Positions 7,543 to 14,794 of a stretch of 19,406 nucleotides of DNA are shown here, piece after piece; the first letter of the stretch is position 1, and each line of letters begins with the position of its first letter. Both the position numbers and the translations under genes were made by a program. The stretch comes from a bacterium (GTDB taxonomy: Bacteria; Electryoneota; RPQS01), in NCBI GenBank assembly GCA_028711875.1, contig JAQTRJ010000005.1, forward strand, positions 1 through 19,406, in the 5' to 3' direction. Under the pieces are notes generated by a model. It worked only from the letters and a program-made list of their open reading frames with translations, had not been told where the DNA came from and ran no database searches.

Positions 7543-8148
7543 TTAATTCGTGTCGGATGCTCGGTCACCCGTGATATTCAGCGTCACTCGTTCATAGTCG
7601 CCGAATTCCCACACCTCCAGAGTGACCATGGAGTTGGTTACCGAGACCACGCGTCCCTGATAGATGGGATCTTCTTCCCGCAAAAAGAACGTCTGACCGT
7701 CCTTGTCGCGGATCATCGCCAGATATTCCCCCTCCGACCAGACGACGCCCGTCAACACGGCGCCTTGATAAAGAAGCAGGTCGGTTTTCACTTCCTCATC
7801 ACCCTTGTCGTCGCGAATGAGCGGACGAAACGGATCGCGCCGCCCCGACGGTTCGTAACGCACCGGCTCCTGACGGCGAAACACGGTGCTCTCGAGACTG
7901 ATTCTCCTCGTGCCGCCGCCGAACGACGTGATCATCTCGGTGGGCAGGACGTCCAGGGAATCCAGCCCCTGCATCTCCGTTGAAATTTCTTCCGATTCCC
8001 GTGCATCGGAGCCGACATCGGCCTGAGTCGGCGCGTTTTCCGAAATCGCTTTCGCATCGGTCATCGCGTCCGGCGCGTCGGCGGCGCGCAGCGACGGCGC
8101 TGCCGCCACCACGACGCCGAGCATCAGGACTAATAGCACGCGCTTCAT
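7543..8148 (-). CDS. pilP: PilP-like type IV pilus periplasmic protein
   Basis: The protein has 201 residues with an N-terminal signal peptide (about 1-23, ending SLRAA). A disordered, acidic stretch (about 24-90) leads to RRDPFRPL (103-110), the hallmark linker motif of PilP, and then a small beta domain (about 128-192). In known systems PilP binds PilN/PilO at the inner membrane and the secretin N0 domain. Unlike proteobacterial PilP it has no lipobox cysteine, so it may be periplasmic or kept by its uncleaved signal. The start codon overlaps the pilO stop as ATGA, which implies translational coupling, and pilQ follows 28 bases after its stop. The position between pilO and pilQ supports the call. 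Confidence 0.88.
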   Translation of the reverse strand: MKRVLLVLMLGVVVAAAPSLRAADAPDAMTDAKAISENAPTQADVGSDARESEEISTEMQGLDSLDVLPTEMITSFGGGTRRISLESTVFRRQEPVRYEPSGRRDPFRPLIRDDKGDEEVKTDLLLYQGAVLTGVVWSEGEYLAMIRDKDGQTFFLREEDPIYQGRVVSVTNSMVTLEVWEFGDYERVTLNITGDRASDTN

Positions 8149-8795
8149 GTTCGGCGTCCTCCCGGTTTGGCGGCCGCGGGCCGGCCCGGCGCCCCCGGCG
8201 TCTCTTCTTCGGACTCAATCCGCACCGGCGCTCCCAAGTCCTTGAAGATATAGATGGACGCGATGAATTCCGCTTCCACCGTTTCCGGACTGTGCTTGCG
8301 GCGCGGATTATAGGCCCGAAGTTTGACCTCATTGACGTTCACGATCCGGTCGAGCGCCGCCACGTCCGAGAGAAAGGTTCCCAGTTCGTGATAGGTGGAC
8401 AGCGTGCGGATCTGAATCGGATTCTCCCAGTAGTACGGGTTTTCCACCGGGTCCATCGGACGGAACAGCACGAACGTCACGCCGCGCTCCTGACCGGCCA
8501 GCGTGATCGTCTTGAGCAGGCCTTCCATCTCGCGCTGCGTGGGAAGCAGTTCGTGAGCGATCTCCCAGCTTCGCATCAGCCGCTCGTAATCGTCCTGCAC
8601 CGTTTGGTAGTTGGCCGCGATGCGCTTGCCTTTAATCAGCAGATCCGTCTCCATCCGAATCTCGCTGGTCAGGCGTTTCGCCTTCTCGCCGCGCGGAACA
8701 TACACGAAATTCACGAATCCGTAAACCATTCCGAACGCCAGCGTGACGAGAATGATCCACTTCTGTGTGGCCGGACTTCTCAGGTTGATTTGCAT
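8145..8795 (-). CDS. pilO: PilO-like inner-membrane type IV pilus protein
   Basis: This 216-residue bitopic protein has a short cytoplasmic start, a transmembrane helix (about 13-33), a coiled-coil region (about 36-85) and a ferredoxin-like periplasmic domain (about 86-190, including PIQIRTLSTYHELGTFLSDV). That order and the motif near the domain centre match PilO. A proline- and glycine-rich tail ends the protein. PilO pairs with PilN in the alignment complex. The ATG at 8795 is chosen because GAGG lies 5 bases upstream and the helix follows; longer forms overlap the preceding lipoprotein gene. It is separated by 7 bases from that gene and overlaps pilP by 4 bases. Confidence 0.9.
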   Translation of the reverse strand: MQINLRSPATQKWIILVTLAFGMVYGFVNFVYVPRGEKAKRLTSEIRMETDLLIKGKRIAANYQTVQDDYERLMRSWEIAHELLPTQREMEGLLKTITLAGQERGVTFVLFRPMDPVENPYYWENPIQIRTLSTYHELGTFLSDVAALDRIVNVNEVKLRAYNPRRKHSPETVEAEFIASIYIFKDLGAPVRIESEEETPGAPGRPAAAKPGGRRT

Positions 8796-8802
8796 GGCTG
8801 CC

Positions 8803-9228
8803 TCACTGCCCTCCCACGATCGGAGCGAACATCGTGGTGTCCACCGCCGGCAGCGTGAAATGAGATCCGGGACCAACGGTCACGCCGCCCTCCCATGAGA
8901 ACGTTTTGCCCTTCCAGAAATAGCCGACGCTCAGATCGGCCACGTAGTGGTACTCGCCCTCCTTGTTGCCGAGGAAGACGTTGCCCTGGAAGTGACCGTT
9001 TCCGTCGGACACCACCCAGCGATCCGGACCTTCATAGGGATTCTGTGCGTCCGGATCGGATTCGAACACGACCTGGACTCCTTCCACGCCGCCCGTGTGG
9101 CCGGCGTCGGTGTACACGTAGCCCGAGATCGTCGCGCTGCCGCTCCAGTCGTCTATCCCCTCTTCGCAGGCGGATACGACGAGCAGAACCGGCAAAAGCA
9201 ACAGGATGAATCGGGTGGACTTGCTCAT
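8803..9228 (-). CDS. Small lipoprotein with carboxypeptidase-regulatory-like beta domain in the pilus operon
   Basis: This 141-residue protein has a classic lipoprotein signal: MSKSTR, a hydrophobic core and VVSAC, giving lipidated Cys21. The mature part begins with acidic residues and then looks like one beta-sandwich of the carboxypeptidase-regulatory or SdrD-B kind (about 30-130, ISGYVYTD...GVEGVQVVFE...SDGNGHFQG). The ATG at 9228 has GGAGG at good distance; an ATG at 9234 lies too close to that site but cannot be excluded. The gene sits between pilMN and pilO, where no lipoprotein is normally found, and within tight spacing of both. Since PilP here lacks a lipobox, this protein could supply the lipid-anchored partner. 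That role is inference. I do not recognise it as a named family. Confidence 0.85.
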   Translation of the reverse strand: MSKSTRFILLLLPVLLVVSACEEGIDDWSGSATISGYVYTDAGHTGGVEGVQVVFESDPDAQNPYEGPDRWVVSDGNGHFQGNVFLGNKEGEYHYVADLSVGYFWKGKTFSWEGGVTVGPGSHFTLPAVDTTMFAPIVGGQ

Positions 9229-9260
9229 TTTCATTCTCCTCCGAGGTCTATCGTCAAATA

Positions 9261-10985
9261 TTATTTAGCGGCTTGTGCCTTCAACTCATCCTCGACGGCG
9301 CGTTTCTCACGAATCGCCTGCGCGCCCCGCTTCAACAGGTCTTCTTTGGGCGGCGGCGGGGGCGGAGCCAGTCCCAGTTGATTCATCTGAAGCTGCAGCG
9401 TGAAGCGCGTCACGTTGACCGGTCCGATTTCCGCTTGCTCCGAAACCAGCAAATCCACGCCGCCAATCGCCTCACTCTGCAGAAGATTGCTCATGAACTG
9501 CGAGACTTTCAGATTGTTGCTGGTCACGCCGATCAGTTTGGCGCCCGCGCCGCGCGGAGTCGGCGCTTCCTGAACCTCGGTTATCCACGTCAATTCGGGC
9601 AGCGCCTGATTCACGATTTGCAGAAGCTGGATACGGGCAAAACGGTTGCGGTCGAGCTGAGCGACCACGTCCATTCGAGCGGCGATGTCGGCGCGCTTGC
9701 GGCTGAGTTCCTCTACCAGCGTGATCTTGTCGCGATAGAGATTCGCCTCTTCGCGCACCGTGTTCAGTTTGCTCGTCAGGGTTCCCAGTGTGTTTTCCTG
9801 AGAAAGATAGACCATCACGATCCCGAACAGCAGGACCGAAAAACCCATAATCGGCAGCACCGTCCCCAGACCGGCATTCTTCCCCCGGTGATGTCCCGGC
9901 CGATCCTGCGGAAGCAGAAGATTGAATCCGGTGTGATTCTCATCGAGAACGCGCAGCGCCAGCCCTACGGCGGCGGTGAAATCGGGAGCGCATTCCGAGA
10001 CCGTATCCGCATTCACAGTTTTCTCGTTGATCTCGAAGCGACGGAACGGATCGGCGATGGCGATGTCAATTCCGAAACGAGTCCGCAGCGCCTCTTCGAG
10101 CATCGGCAGATGCGCACCGCCGCCGCACAACACGAGGTGCGTGGTTGGACTCTCCGCGCCAAATCCGAAATACTCGGGGAAACTGCGCTCGATCTGCTCC
10201 GCCACCTTCTCGCTCACCATGTGCGCCACTCGCGCCAGCACCTCGTCTTCGTCGGAACCGCGCTCGCGGATGGCCAGGATCGCCGCCGCTCGTTCGAACG
10301 GAATTCCGAGCTCGTGGATCAGTCCCTCGACGTAGGTCTTTCCGCCGACGTTGATGCTGCGGTTGGTTTCGTACACGCCGTTCGCAAAGAGCGTGACTTC
10401 GGTGGCTTGGAAGCCGATCTGCAGCGCGGCGACAATACCCTGCTCGTCGAAATAACCGGCCTCCGTCAGCGCCGCCTGCAGCGCAAACGGCTCCGCGTCG
10501 AGAATCGCCGCCTGACCGCCCGCCCAACGCAGATGATCCACCGCATCGCTCACGACCTCGTTTTTGGCGGCCACCAGCAGCACTTCCATTCGCCCCGTAT
10601 CGGCGTCCTGCGGCAGCTTCGCGTAATCCAGCGACACCTCGTTGATATCGAAGGGCAGATTGCTGCGGGCTTCGTAGGCGATCGTTCCGCGAAGCTCCTC
10701 GTCGCTCATCTCGTCGGTGGTCACGCGTTTGATCAGCACGCGCCGTCCGCCGACCGACATGGCGATCTCGCGATTCTTGATCTGATTTTCCTTGAGCAGA
10801 TCGGCGATGCTGGTGCAGACCGCCTGTGAATCCAGAATCGCTCCTTCGACGATGGCGTCATGCGGCAGCTGTTTCGAAGCCAACCGCTCGACGCACACGG
10901 AACCGCGCTTGGCGTGCAGCACGGCCAATTGAATGCTCCGGCTGCCGATGTCGAGTCCGATTCCCAATTTGTTGCGTTTCGCCAT
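9261..10985 (-). CDS. pilM: PilM-PilN fusion protein of the type IV pilus alignment complex
   Basis: One 574-residue frame covers both normally separate proteins. Residues 1-348 are PilM, an actin-like ATP-binding fold with GLDIGSRSI (10-18) as the first phosphate motif, ALQIGF (187-192) and VLCGGGAHLP (285-294), ending in the usual GLALR. The PilN part follows at once with FNLLLPQ (354-360), the counterpart of the INLLP tail that docks into PilM, then a transmembrane helix (about 373-395), a coiled coil (about 398-445) and a ferredoxin-like PilN domain (about 448-536). A run of six prolines (541-546) and a charged helix end the protein. In other species the cytoplasmic PilN peptide binds PilM in trans, whereas here it is in cis. 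AAGGG precedes the ATG at 10985. The gene lies 28 bases after the kinase-like gene. Confidence 0.94.
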   Translation of the reverse strand: MAKRNKLGIGLDIGSRSIQLAVLHAKRGSVCVERLASKQLPHDAIVEGAILDSQAVCTSIADLLKENQIKNREIAMSVGGRRVLIKRVTTDEMSDEELRGTIAYEARSNLPFDINEVSLDYAKLPQDADTGRMEVLLVAAKNEVVSDAVDHLRWAGGQAAILDAEPFALQAALTEAGYFDEQGIVAALQIGFQATEVTLFANGVYETNRSINVGGKTYVEGLIHELGIPFERAAAILAIRERGSDEDEVLARVAHMVSEKVAEQIERSFPEYFGFGAESPTTHLVLCGGGAHLPMLEEALRTRFGIDIAIADPFRRFEINEKTVNADTVSECAPDFTAAVGLALRVLDENHTGFNLLLPQDRPGHHRGKNAGLGTVLPIMGFSVLLFGIVMVYLSQENTLGTLTSKLNTVREEANLYRDKITLVEELSRKRADIAARMDVVAQLDRNRFARIQLLQIVNQALPELTWITEVQEAPTPRGAGAKLIGVTSNNLKVSQFMSNLLQSEAIGGVDLLVSEQAEIGPVNVTRFTLQLQMNQLGLAPPPPPPKEDLLKRGAQAIREKRAVEDELKAQAAK

Positions 10986-11013
10986 AGCCCTTAACCCTTA
11001 CACTGGGGTGATG

Positions 11014-12171
11014 TCACTGGGAGTCCGCCGTAGCGGCCCATGATTCCGCCGACTGCATATGACCCATGTCCATCGGGCGTCGCGGGAGCGTGATGCGGAA
11101 TGCGCTGCCTTTTCCCACCCGACTCTGTACGGAGATTTTTCCGCCCATCGCCTCGAGCAGCAGCCGGACAACGGGAAGTCCCATTCCTGCTCCCTGAGTC
11201 CCGGCCGCCGCCGAACCCGCCCCGCGATAGTATTTATCGAATATCTGCGACAATTCGCTGTCGGGAATTCCCACTCCGCTGTCGCGCACGGTAATATCCA
11301 CGTAGGCTTCGTGATCTTCCGCGACCACCTCAATCGTTCCGCCCTGCGGCGAATGGTGCAGTCCGTTCTGGATCAAATTGATCAGCACGCGCTCGACTGC
11401 GTCGCGCGGCAGATACATCGGCGGCATGGCCTCCGGTACGGACAGCGAAATCACCGCGTTCCGCCGCGACGCCTCGTCGGCGCAGTGCGCTACCGACGCT
11501 TCGATCACCGTGCGCAGCGGCATCACGTCCGATTCAATCTCCAGCGTGGCATTTTCCAGCCGCCGCACGTCCAGAATGTTCTCCACGATGCGCCCCAAGT
11601 GTTCCACTTCCTCCTCGATGATCTGCGTATAGCGCGCATGCTGCGTTTCGGACAAATCGCGGAGGCGGCGCAGCGTATAGACGTATCCCTTAATTAAACC
11701 CAGCGACGTGCGAAGAGCGAAATCCACGGCGGTGCGCCGGCTCTCGGACGCATCCCACAGCTTCTGTTCCAACACGGCTTCCTGCGTGATGTCCCGGCCG
11801 ATCCCCGCGACCGCCCACGCGTCGCCGCCCTGCACCAGAGGATGCTCCATCACTTCGAATACCGCGCGTCGTCCCTCCGCAAAGCGGACGATCCGCGTGG
11901 ATCGCTCCGGCCGCTTGCCGGCGAGAATTTCCTTCAGAATCCGCTTCGCCGTCGCCACATTGTCGTCGTCCAGATAGTCGAACAGATTCGTTCCGAGAAT
12001 CGCCTCGCGCGGCGATTGGAACAGCATGCACAATCGCGGATTGACGCAAAGAAAGTCGCCGCTTGGGCTGAGAATATACGCAATGTCGGCGCACGTCTCG
12101 ATCACCTGTTGCCACGGATTCTCACCCAGCGGCACGTGGTGCGTGTCTTGGAGCTTGTGCAGGAGCGTCAC
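11014..12171 (-). CDS. PAS-domain histidine-kinase-like protein lacking the phosphoacceptor histidine
   Basis: The protein has 385 residues, no signal or membrane segment, and so is cytoplasmic. A PAS domain covers about 20-130. The dimerisation region (about 140-210) resembles HisKA, but where kinases read SHELRTPL this protein reads DFALRTSL (150-157), so Phe151 replaces the histidine. The HATPase domain (about 255-365) is intact, with Asn269 in the N box, DSGVGIP (297-303) and GAGMGLPVV (327-335). ATP binding is therefore expected, but ordinary autophosphorylation is not. It could be a phosphatase, an allosteric partner of another kinase, or a scaffold. It starts at a GTG overlapping the stop of the response regulator gene (GTGA), so the two are translationally coupled and probably work together. 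It precedes pilMN by 28 bases. Confidence 0.9.
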   Translation of the reverse strand: MTLLHKLQDTHHVPLGENPWQQVIETCADIAYILSPSGDFLCVNPRLCMLFQSPREAILGTNLFDYLDDDNVATAKRILKEILAGKRPERSTRIVRFAEGRRAVFEVMEHPLVQGGDAWAVAGIGRDITQEAVLEQKLWDASESRRTAVDFALRTSLGLIKGYVYTLRRLRDLSETQHARYTQIIEEEVEHLGRIVENILDVRRLENATLEIESDVMPLRTVIEASVAHCADEASRRNAVISLSVPEAMPPMYLPRDAVERVLINLIQNGLHHSPQGGTIEVVAEDHEAYVDITVRDSGVGIPDSELSQIFDKYYRGAGSAAAGTQGAGMGLPVVRLLLEAMGGKISVQSRVGKGSAFRITLPRRPMDMGHMQSAESWAATADSQ

Positions 12172-12566
12172 CGTTCTACTCCTCGAAGCGATCCTCGCAG
12201 TGCGGCCCGAATGTGCTGGACGAGTTCCGGCACGGAAAACGGTTTGGCGAGATAATCCGCTCCCATTCGGGCCACTCCTGCTGCGCGATGTTTGCCGTCG
12301 CTCCGCGCCGATACGAAAATCACGGGAATGTCCGACGTGCGCGAGTCCGCCTTCAGCCCGGCCGCCAAAGCGAATCCGTCCATGTCCGGCATCGTCACAT
12401 CGGTAACAATTACGTCCGGCCGCCGGGCAAGCGCTGCCTTCTGGGCCTCGCGCGGATCCTGAATTCGCGTCGCCTGAATGCCTTCGGCCGCGAGTGCGAT
12501 TTCCAGCATCTCCGTATAACGCGGATCGTCATCCACAATCATCACTTGTATCGGATTTCTATTCAC
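12168..12566 (-). CDS. Single-domain response regulator (receiver only)
   Basis: This 132-residue protein has a complete CheY-like receiver and no output domain. The acidic pocket is at residues 12-14 (VDDDP), the phosphorylatable Asp56 lies in VTDVTMPDMDG, Ser86 in VSA, Tyr105 and Lys108 in KPF. Such proteins act by protein contact, as CheY or the pilus regulators PilG and PilH do. The start is a GTG at 12566 with GAGAAG upstream; an internal ATG at residue 9 would remove the first strand. It overlaps the kinase-like gene by 4 bases. Since that partner lacks its histidine, the phosphate for Asp56 probably comes from another kinase, or the receiver works unphosphorylated. The link to pilus control is inferred from operon position. 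Confidence 0.93.
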   Translation of the reverse strand: MNRNPIQVMIVDDDPRYTEMLEIALAAEGIQATRIQDPREAQKAALARRPDVIVTDVTMPDMDGFALAAGLKADSRTSDIPVIFVSARSDGKHRAAGVARMGADYLAKPFSVPELVQHIRAALRGSLRGVER

Positions 12567-12642
12567 GGTCTTCTCGAATTGGTTGCGTTGTGTGTTCGGC
12601 TGTCCCTGCTCATGACGGCATGCGCGCTGGCGCAGTTCACCC
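12567..12642 (-). other. 76-bp gap upstream of the response regulator gene
   Basis: This is the longest gap inside the pilus operon. It holds a small hairpin (12621-12634, TGCGC paired with GCGCA) without a T tract, and no recognisable -35/-10 pair. It could hold an mRNA processing or weak internal promoter site, but nothing in the bases shows that. Confidence 0.3.
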
Positions 12643-14037
12643 TTACGGAGATCCGTCCGTTGTCGTCAACGGCAGGGCGGATCCCGTGTCCTTCGGAGGA
12701 TCGGACGTGCGAGTCGTGCCGATCCCGTTGTCGAGCAGAGTGCGGATTCGTTGTGACGCACGGGCCGTCATGTCCACTCCGCACTCCTCGGCAATCTTCC
12801 GCACGGCGGAAACGCTGACCTCCTGTCCCTCCAAAACGGTCATGGCAACGGCATGCTGGACGAGCCTCATCAGTTCCTCAAGATCCTCGCCGCTCTCGGA
12901 CGCCATGTACTCCACAACGTCTTCGGGAAGAGCCACCGTGCCCATGCGGTGCCGGATAATTTCCTGCTTGCCAAGCGCCGAATACGCCCCCACGTGCGCG
13001 ATCACTCCGGACTCGAGCGCCAACCGGAGTTCCGCGATCAGCCGCGGCTCGGCCGCCAGATTATTTTGCGCCGCCAACACCAGTTGCTTTTTATTCCGCT
13101 CCAAGTAGGTGTACGTCTCATGAAGCTCCCGCTGCGCCCAACTATGGGCCAGCAGAGCGTCCGCGTCGGCGATCATGAGCAGATCGAGTTCGCGATAGAG
13201 ATAGCGGAAGAAATTCAATTTCTTATCTCGGATGCACTCGAACAGATTTTCCAGAAAGCGCTGTCCGCTGATCATAATGCAACGCTTCAGCGGCGAGTGC
13301 GCCGCTGCGTAGTTGGCGATGGCGTGCAGCAGATGAGTTTTTCCGACTCCATGCGCGCCCCAGAGGTGAAACGGATTGTATCCCTGGTCCGGCTCGAAAC
13401 GCGAGACGGAGTGAGCGATGCTGAGCGCGAATTGATTCGCCGCGTCTTCGATGTAGCTGTCGAAGGTCGCTCCCCGCTGCGCTTGCAGGCTGCGTCCGAC
13501 GTGAGCAATGCTGCCCTCTTCCATCAGTCCCTGCCACGGACGGCTCCGCCCCGCATCCGGCGCCGGCTCCGCGGCGTCGGCTGTCTCGGACACGTGCGGC
13601 TCGCCGTAATGAAGATAGACCGCGTGCTCGATGGTGTCGTAGCGCGCCAGGAACGGCTGAATCTCGAAATCCGTCACGGAGCCCAGCGCCGCCAACGCCT
13701 CGCGATCCGTCGGATCGGACATCGCCACCGCCAGAGTGTGCCCGCTGCGGCGGATCGGAATCAGATGATGCCGATGTGCCACCGCCGCCGGAACATGGTG
13801 CACGGCTTCCGGATCAATTTCCACGTCTTCGAGTTTGATCGTCCGGATATTCAGCAGATCCTCGCTGATGGCGCGAATATCGTCTGCACTCAGCACTCCC
13901 ATCTGTGTCAGCGACTCGCCGACCGAGAGATTTTTCTCTTTCGCGAGGGCCGTCGCCTGATCGCACTGCTCCGGAGTGATAATCTGCCGTCGGATCAACA
14001 CATCCGTCAGCGAATCTTGTGATCGTTCCGACATCAT
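12643..14037 (-). CDS. MshEN (GspE N-terminal) domain fused to a DnaA-type AAA+ domain
   Basis: This 464-residue protein has two recognisable parts. Residues about 8-145 match the GspE/PilB N-terminal (MshEN) fold, with two helical repeats (LTDVLIRRQIITPEQ; SVGESLTQMGVLSADDI) and a following alpha/beta part (TLAVAMSDPTD). A linker (about 146-188) leads to a DnaA domain III-like ATPase (about 190-425): TFDSYIEDAANQFA, then YNPFHLWG, Walker A GAHGVGKTH (227-235), a Walker B-like LLMIADAD (286-293) and a lid ending in VRKIAEECG. There is no DnaA domain IV helix-turn-helix, so it cannot bind DnaA boxes in the usual way. Key catalytic arginines of DnaA appear to be lost (see findings). The start ATG at 14037 overlaps the upstream stop (ATGA). 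A role in controlling pilus ATPases or positioning is inference from the MshEN domain and the operon. Confidence 0.9.
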   Translation of the reverse strand: MMSERSQDSLTDVLIRRQIITPEQCDQATALAKEKNLSVGESLTQMGVLSADDIRAISEDLLNIRTIKLEDVEIDPEAVHHVPAAVAHRHHLIPIRRSGHTLAVAMSDPTDREALAALGSVTDFEIQPFLARYDTIEHAVYLHYGEPHVSETADAAEPAPDAGRSRPWQGLMEEGSIAHVGRSLQAQRGATFDSYIEDAANQFALSIAHSVSRFEPDQGYNPFHLWGAHGVGKTHLLHAIANYAAAHSPLKRCIMISGQRFLENLFECIRDKKLNFFRYLYRELDLLMIADADALLAHSWAQRELHETYTYLERNKKQLVLAAQNNLAAEPRLIAELRLALESGVIAHVGAYSALGKQEIIRHRMGTVALPEDVVEYMASESGEDLEELMRLVQHAVAMTVLEGQEVSVSAVRKIAEECGVDMTARASQRIRTLLDNGIGTTRTSDPPKDTGSALPLTTTDGSP

Positions 14038-14771
14038 ACGCTCTTCGCCATGTTTTCGCGATAGTCCAAAAATTTGATCTGTCGCCCCGCTTCCGCGCCC
14101 GCCCACAGCAGCGCTTCCGGAGTCGTCTGCGGCTGCGCCGATAGAATCGCCGCCAGACTCCCATGTCTCACCACCAGTACGGTGCGATTCCCCTGTCGGA
14201 GCAGCAGCGTTTCCGTCTGATCGTCGGTTTCATCCCGGAACGCTTGCCACTGCCGGTGGAGCCACTCGCGCCTCGTCGCATCGTGCTCGGTGCTCGCCGC
14301 CAAATCGTCGCCCGAACTGACGCTGACGCTCTCGATTCCCGGCACGCGGTCGCGCAAATGCGTGAGCAATGCCTCCAAATCCATGGGGCGCTCGGCAGGC
14401 GCTTGCGTGATCGCTTCGCCTCGTTCCGCAGCCGCCTCGGACAGTTTGTCCCGCAAGAGAGTTGCCATGTCTTCGCGGACTGATCTCTCCGGCGGCAGCG
14501 CCTCGTCATCCAGAAGATACGTGCCCTCGCTCCACGTCATCAGCCGTTCGAAGGCACGCCGCCCTTCCGCCTTGCGCCCCCCTTCGATCCACAAGGCATG
14601 CACAATTTCGCCGCCGACCATCCAGATGCTTCCGGTTCTGCGGGCGTGCCGCAATCGCAGCGCTCCGCTCCAGCCCTCGCGACAGAGCGGTTCTACGATA
14701 CGGATAACTCCGCCCGCACCGAGAGTTCCCATCCGGGATTTCATCACGCCCATGTCTGCCCTGCCCTTCAA
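14034..14771 (-). CDS. DUF4388 (PATAN) domain protein with roadblock/LC7-like C-terminus
   Basis: The protein has 245 residues, is cytoplasmic, and has no signal. Residues about 15-90 resemble DUF4388/PATAN, with a WSGALRLRHARRTGSIWM strand pair, GGEIVHALW and a helix then SEGTYLLDD. This domain is common in bacterial signalling proteins, often beside receivers and small-GTPase systems. Residues about 130-237 look like a roadblock/LC7 fold (LEALLTHLRDRVPGIESVSV, then NRTVLVVRHGSLAAIL), the fold of MglB-type regulators; this part is less certain. The start is a TTG at 14771, chosen because a full AGGAGG stands 6 bases upstream; an ATG at 14753 is the alternative. It lies 23 bases after pilT and overlaps the DnaA-like gene by 4 bases. 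A role in pilus regulation is inferred from context. Confidence 0.82.
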   Translation of the reverse strand: MKGRADMGVMKSRMGTLGAGGVIRIVEPLCREGWSGALRLRHARRTGSIWMVGGEIVHALWIEGGRKAEGRRAFERLMTWSEGTYLLDDEALPPERSVREDMATLLRDKLSEAAAERGEAITQAPAERPMDLEALLTHLRDRVPGIESVSVSSGDDLAASTEHDATRREWLHRQWQAFRDETDDQTETLLLRQGNRTVLVVRHGSLAAILSAQPQTTPEALLWAGAEAGRQIKFLDYRENMAKSV

Positions 14772-14777
14772 AGCCGA

Positions 14778-14783
14778 CCTCCT
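14778..14783 (-). promoter_or_regulatory. Perfect Shine-Dalgarno site supporting a TTG start
   Basis: The minus strand reads AGGAGG, then 6 bases, then TTG at 14771. The in-frame ATG six codons later has only GGGCAGGGC upstream, so the TTG is the better start for the DUF4388-like gene. Confidence 0.75.
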
Positions 14784-14794
14784 GTCCTGTGGCG

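Noticed and set aside
8796-8876. A longer N-terminus for PilO reaching into the lipoprotein gene
   Set aside because: The added residues (WTPRCSLRSWEG and similar) are out of character for PilO, while the ATG at 8795 has its own GAGG site and is followed by the expected membrane helix.
9273-10829. A 518-codon open frame antisense to the PilM-PilN gene
   Set aside because: The minus-strand frame has clear PilM and PilN motifs, and the plus-strand translation shows low-complexity Arg/His/Gln composition and no ribosome site. It is a shadow frame.
12853-14022. A 389-codon open frame antisense to the MshEN-DnaA gene
   Set aside because: No motif, signal or ribosome site is seen, whereas the opposite frame has a clear P-loop and coupled overlaps with its neighbours.
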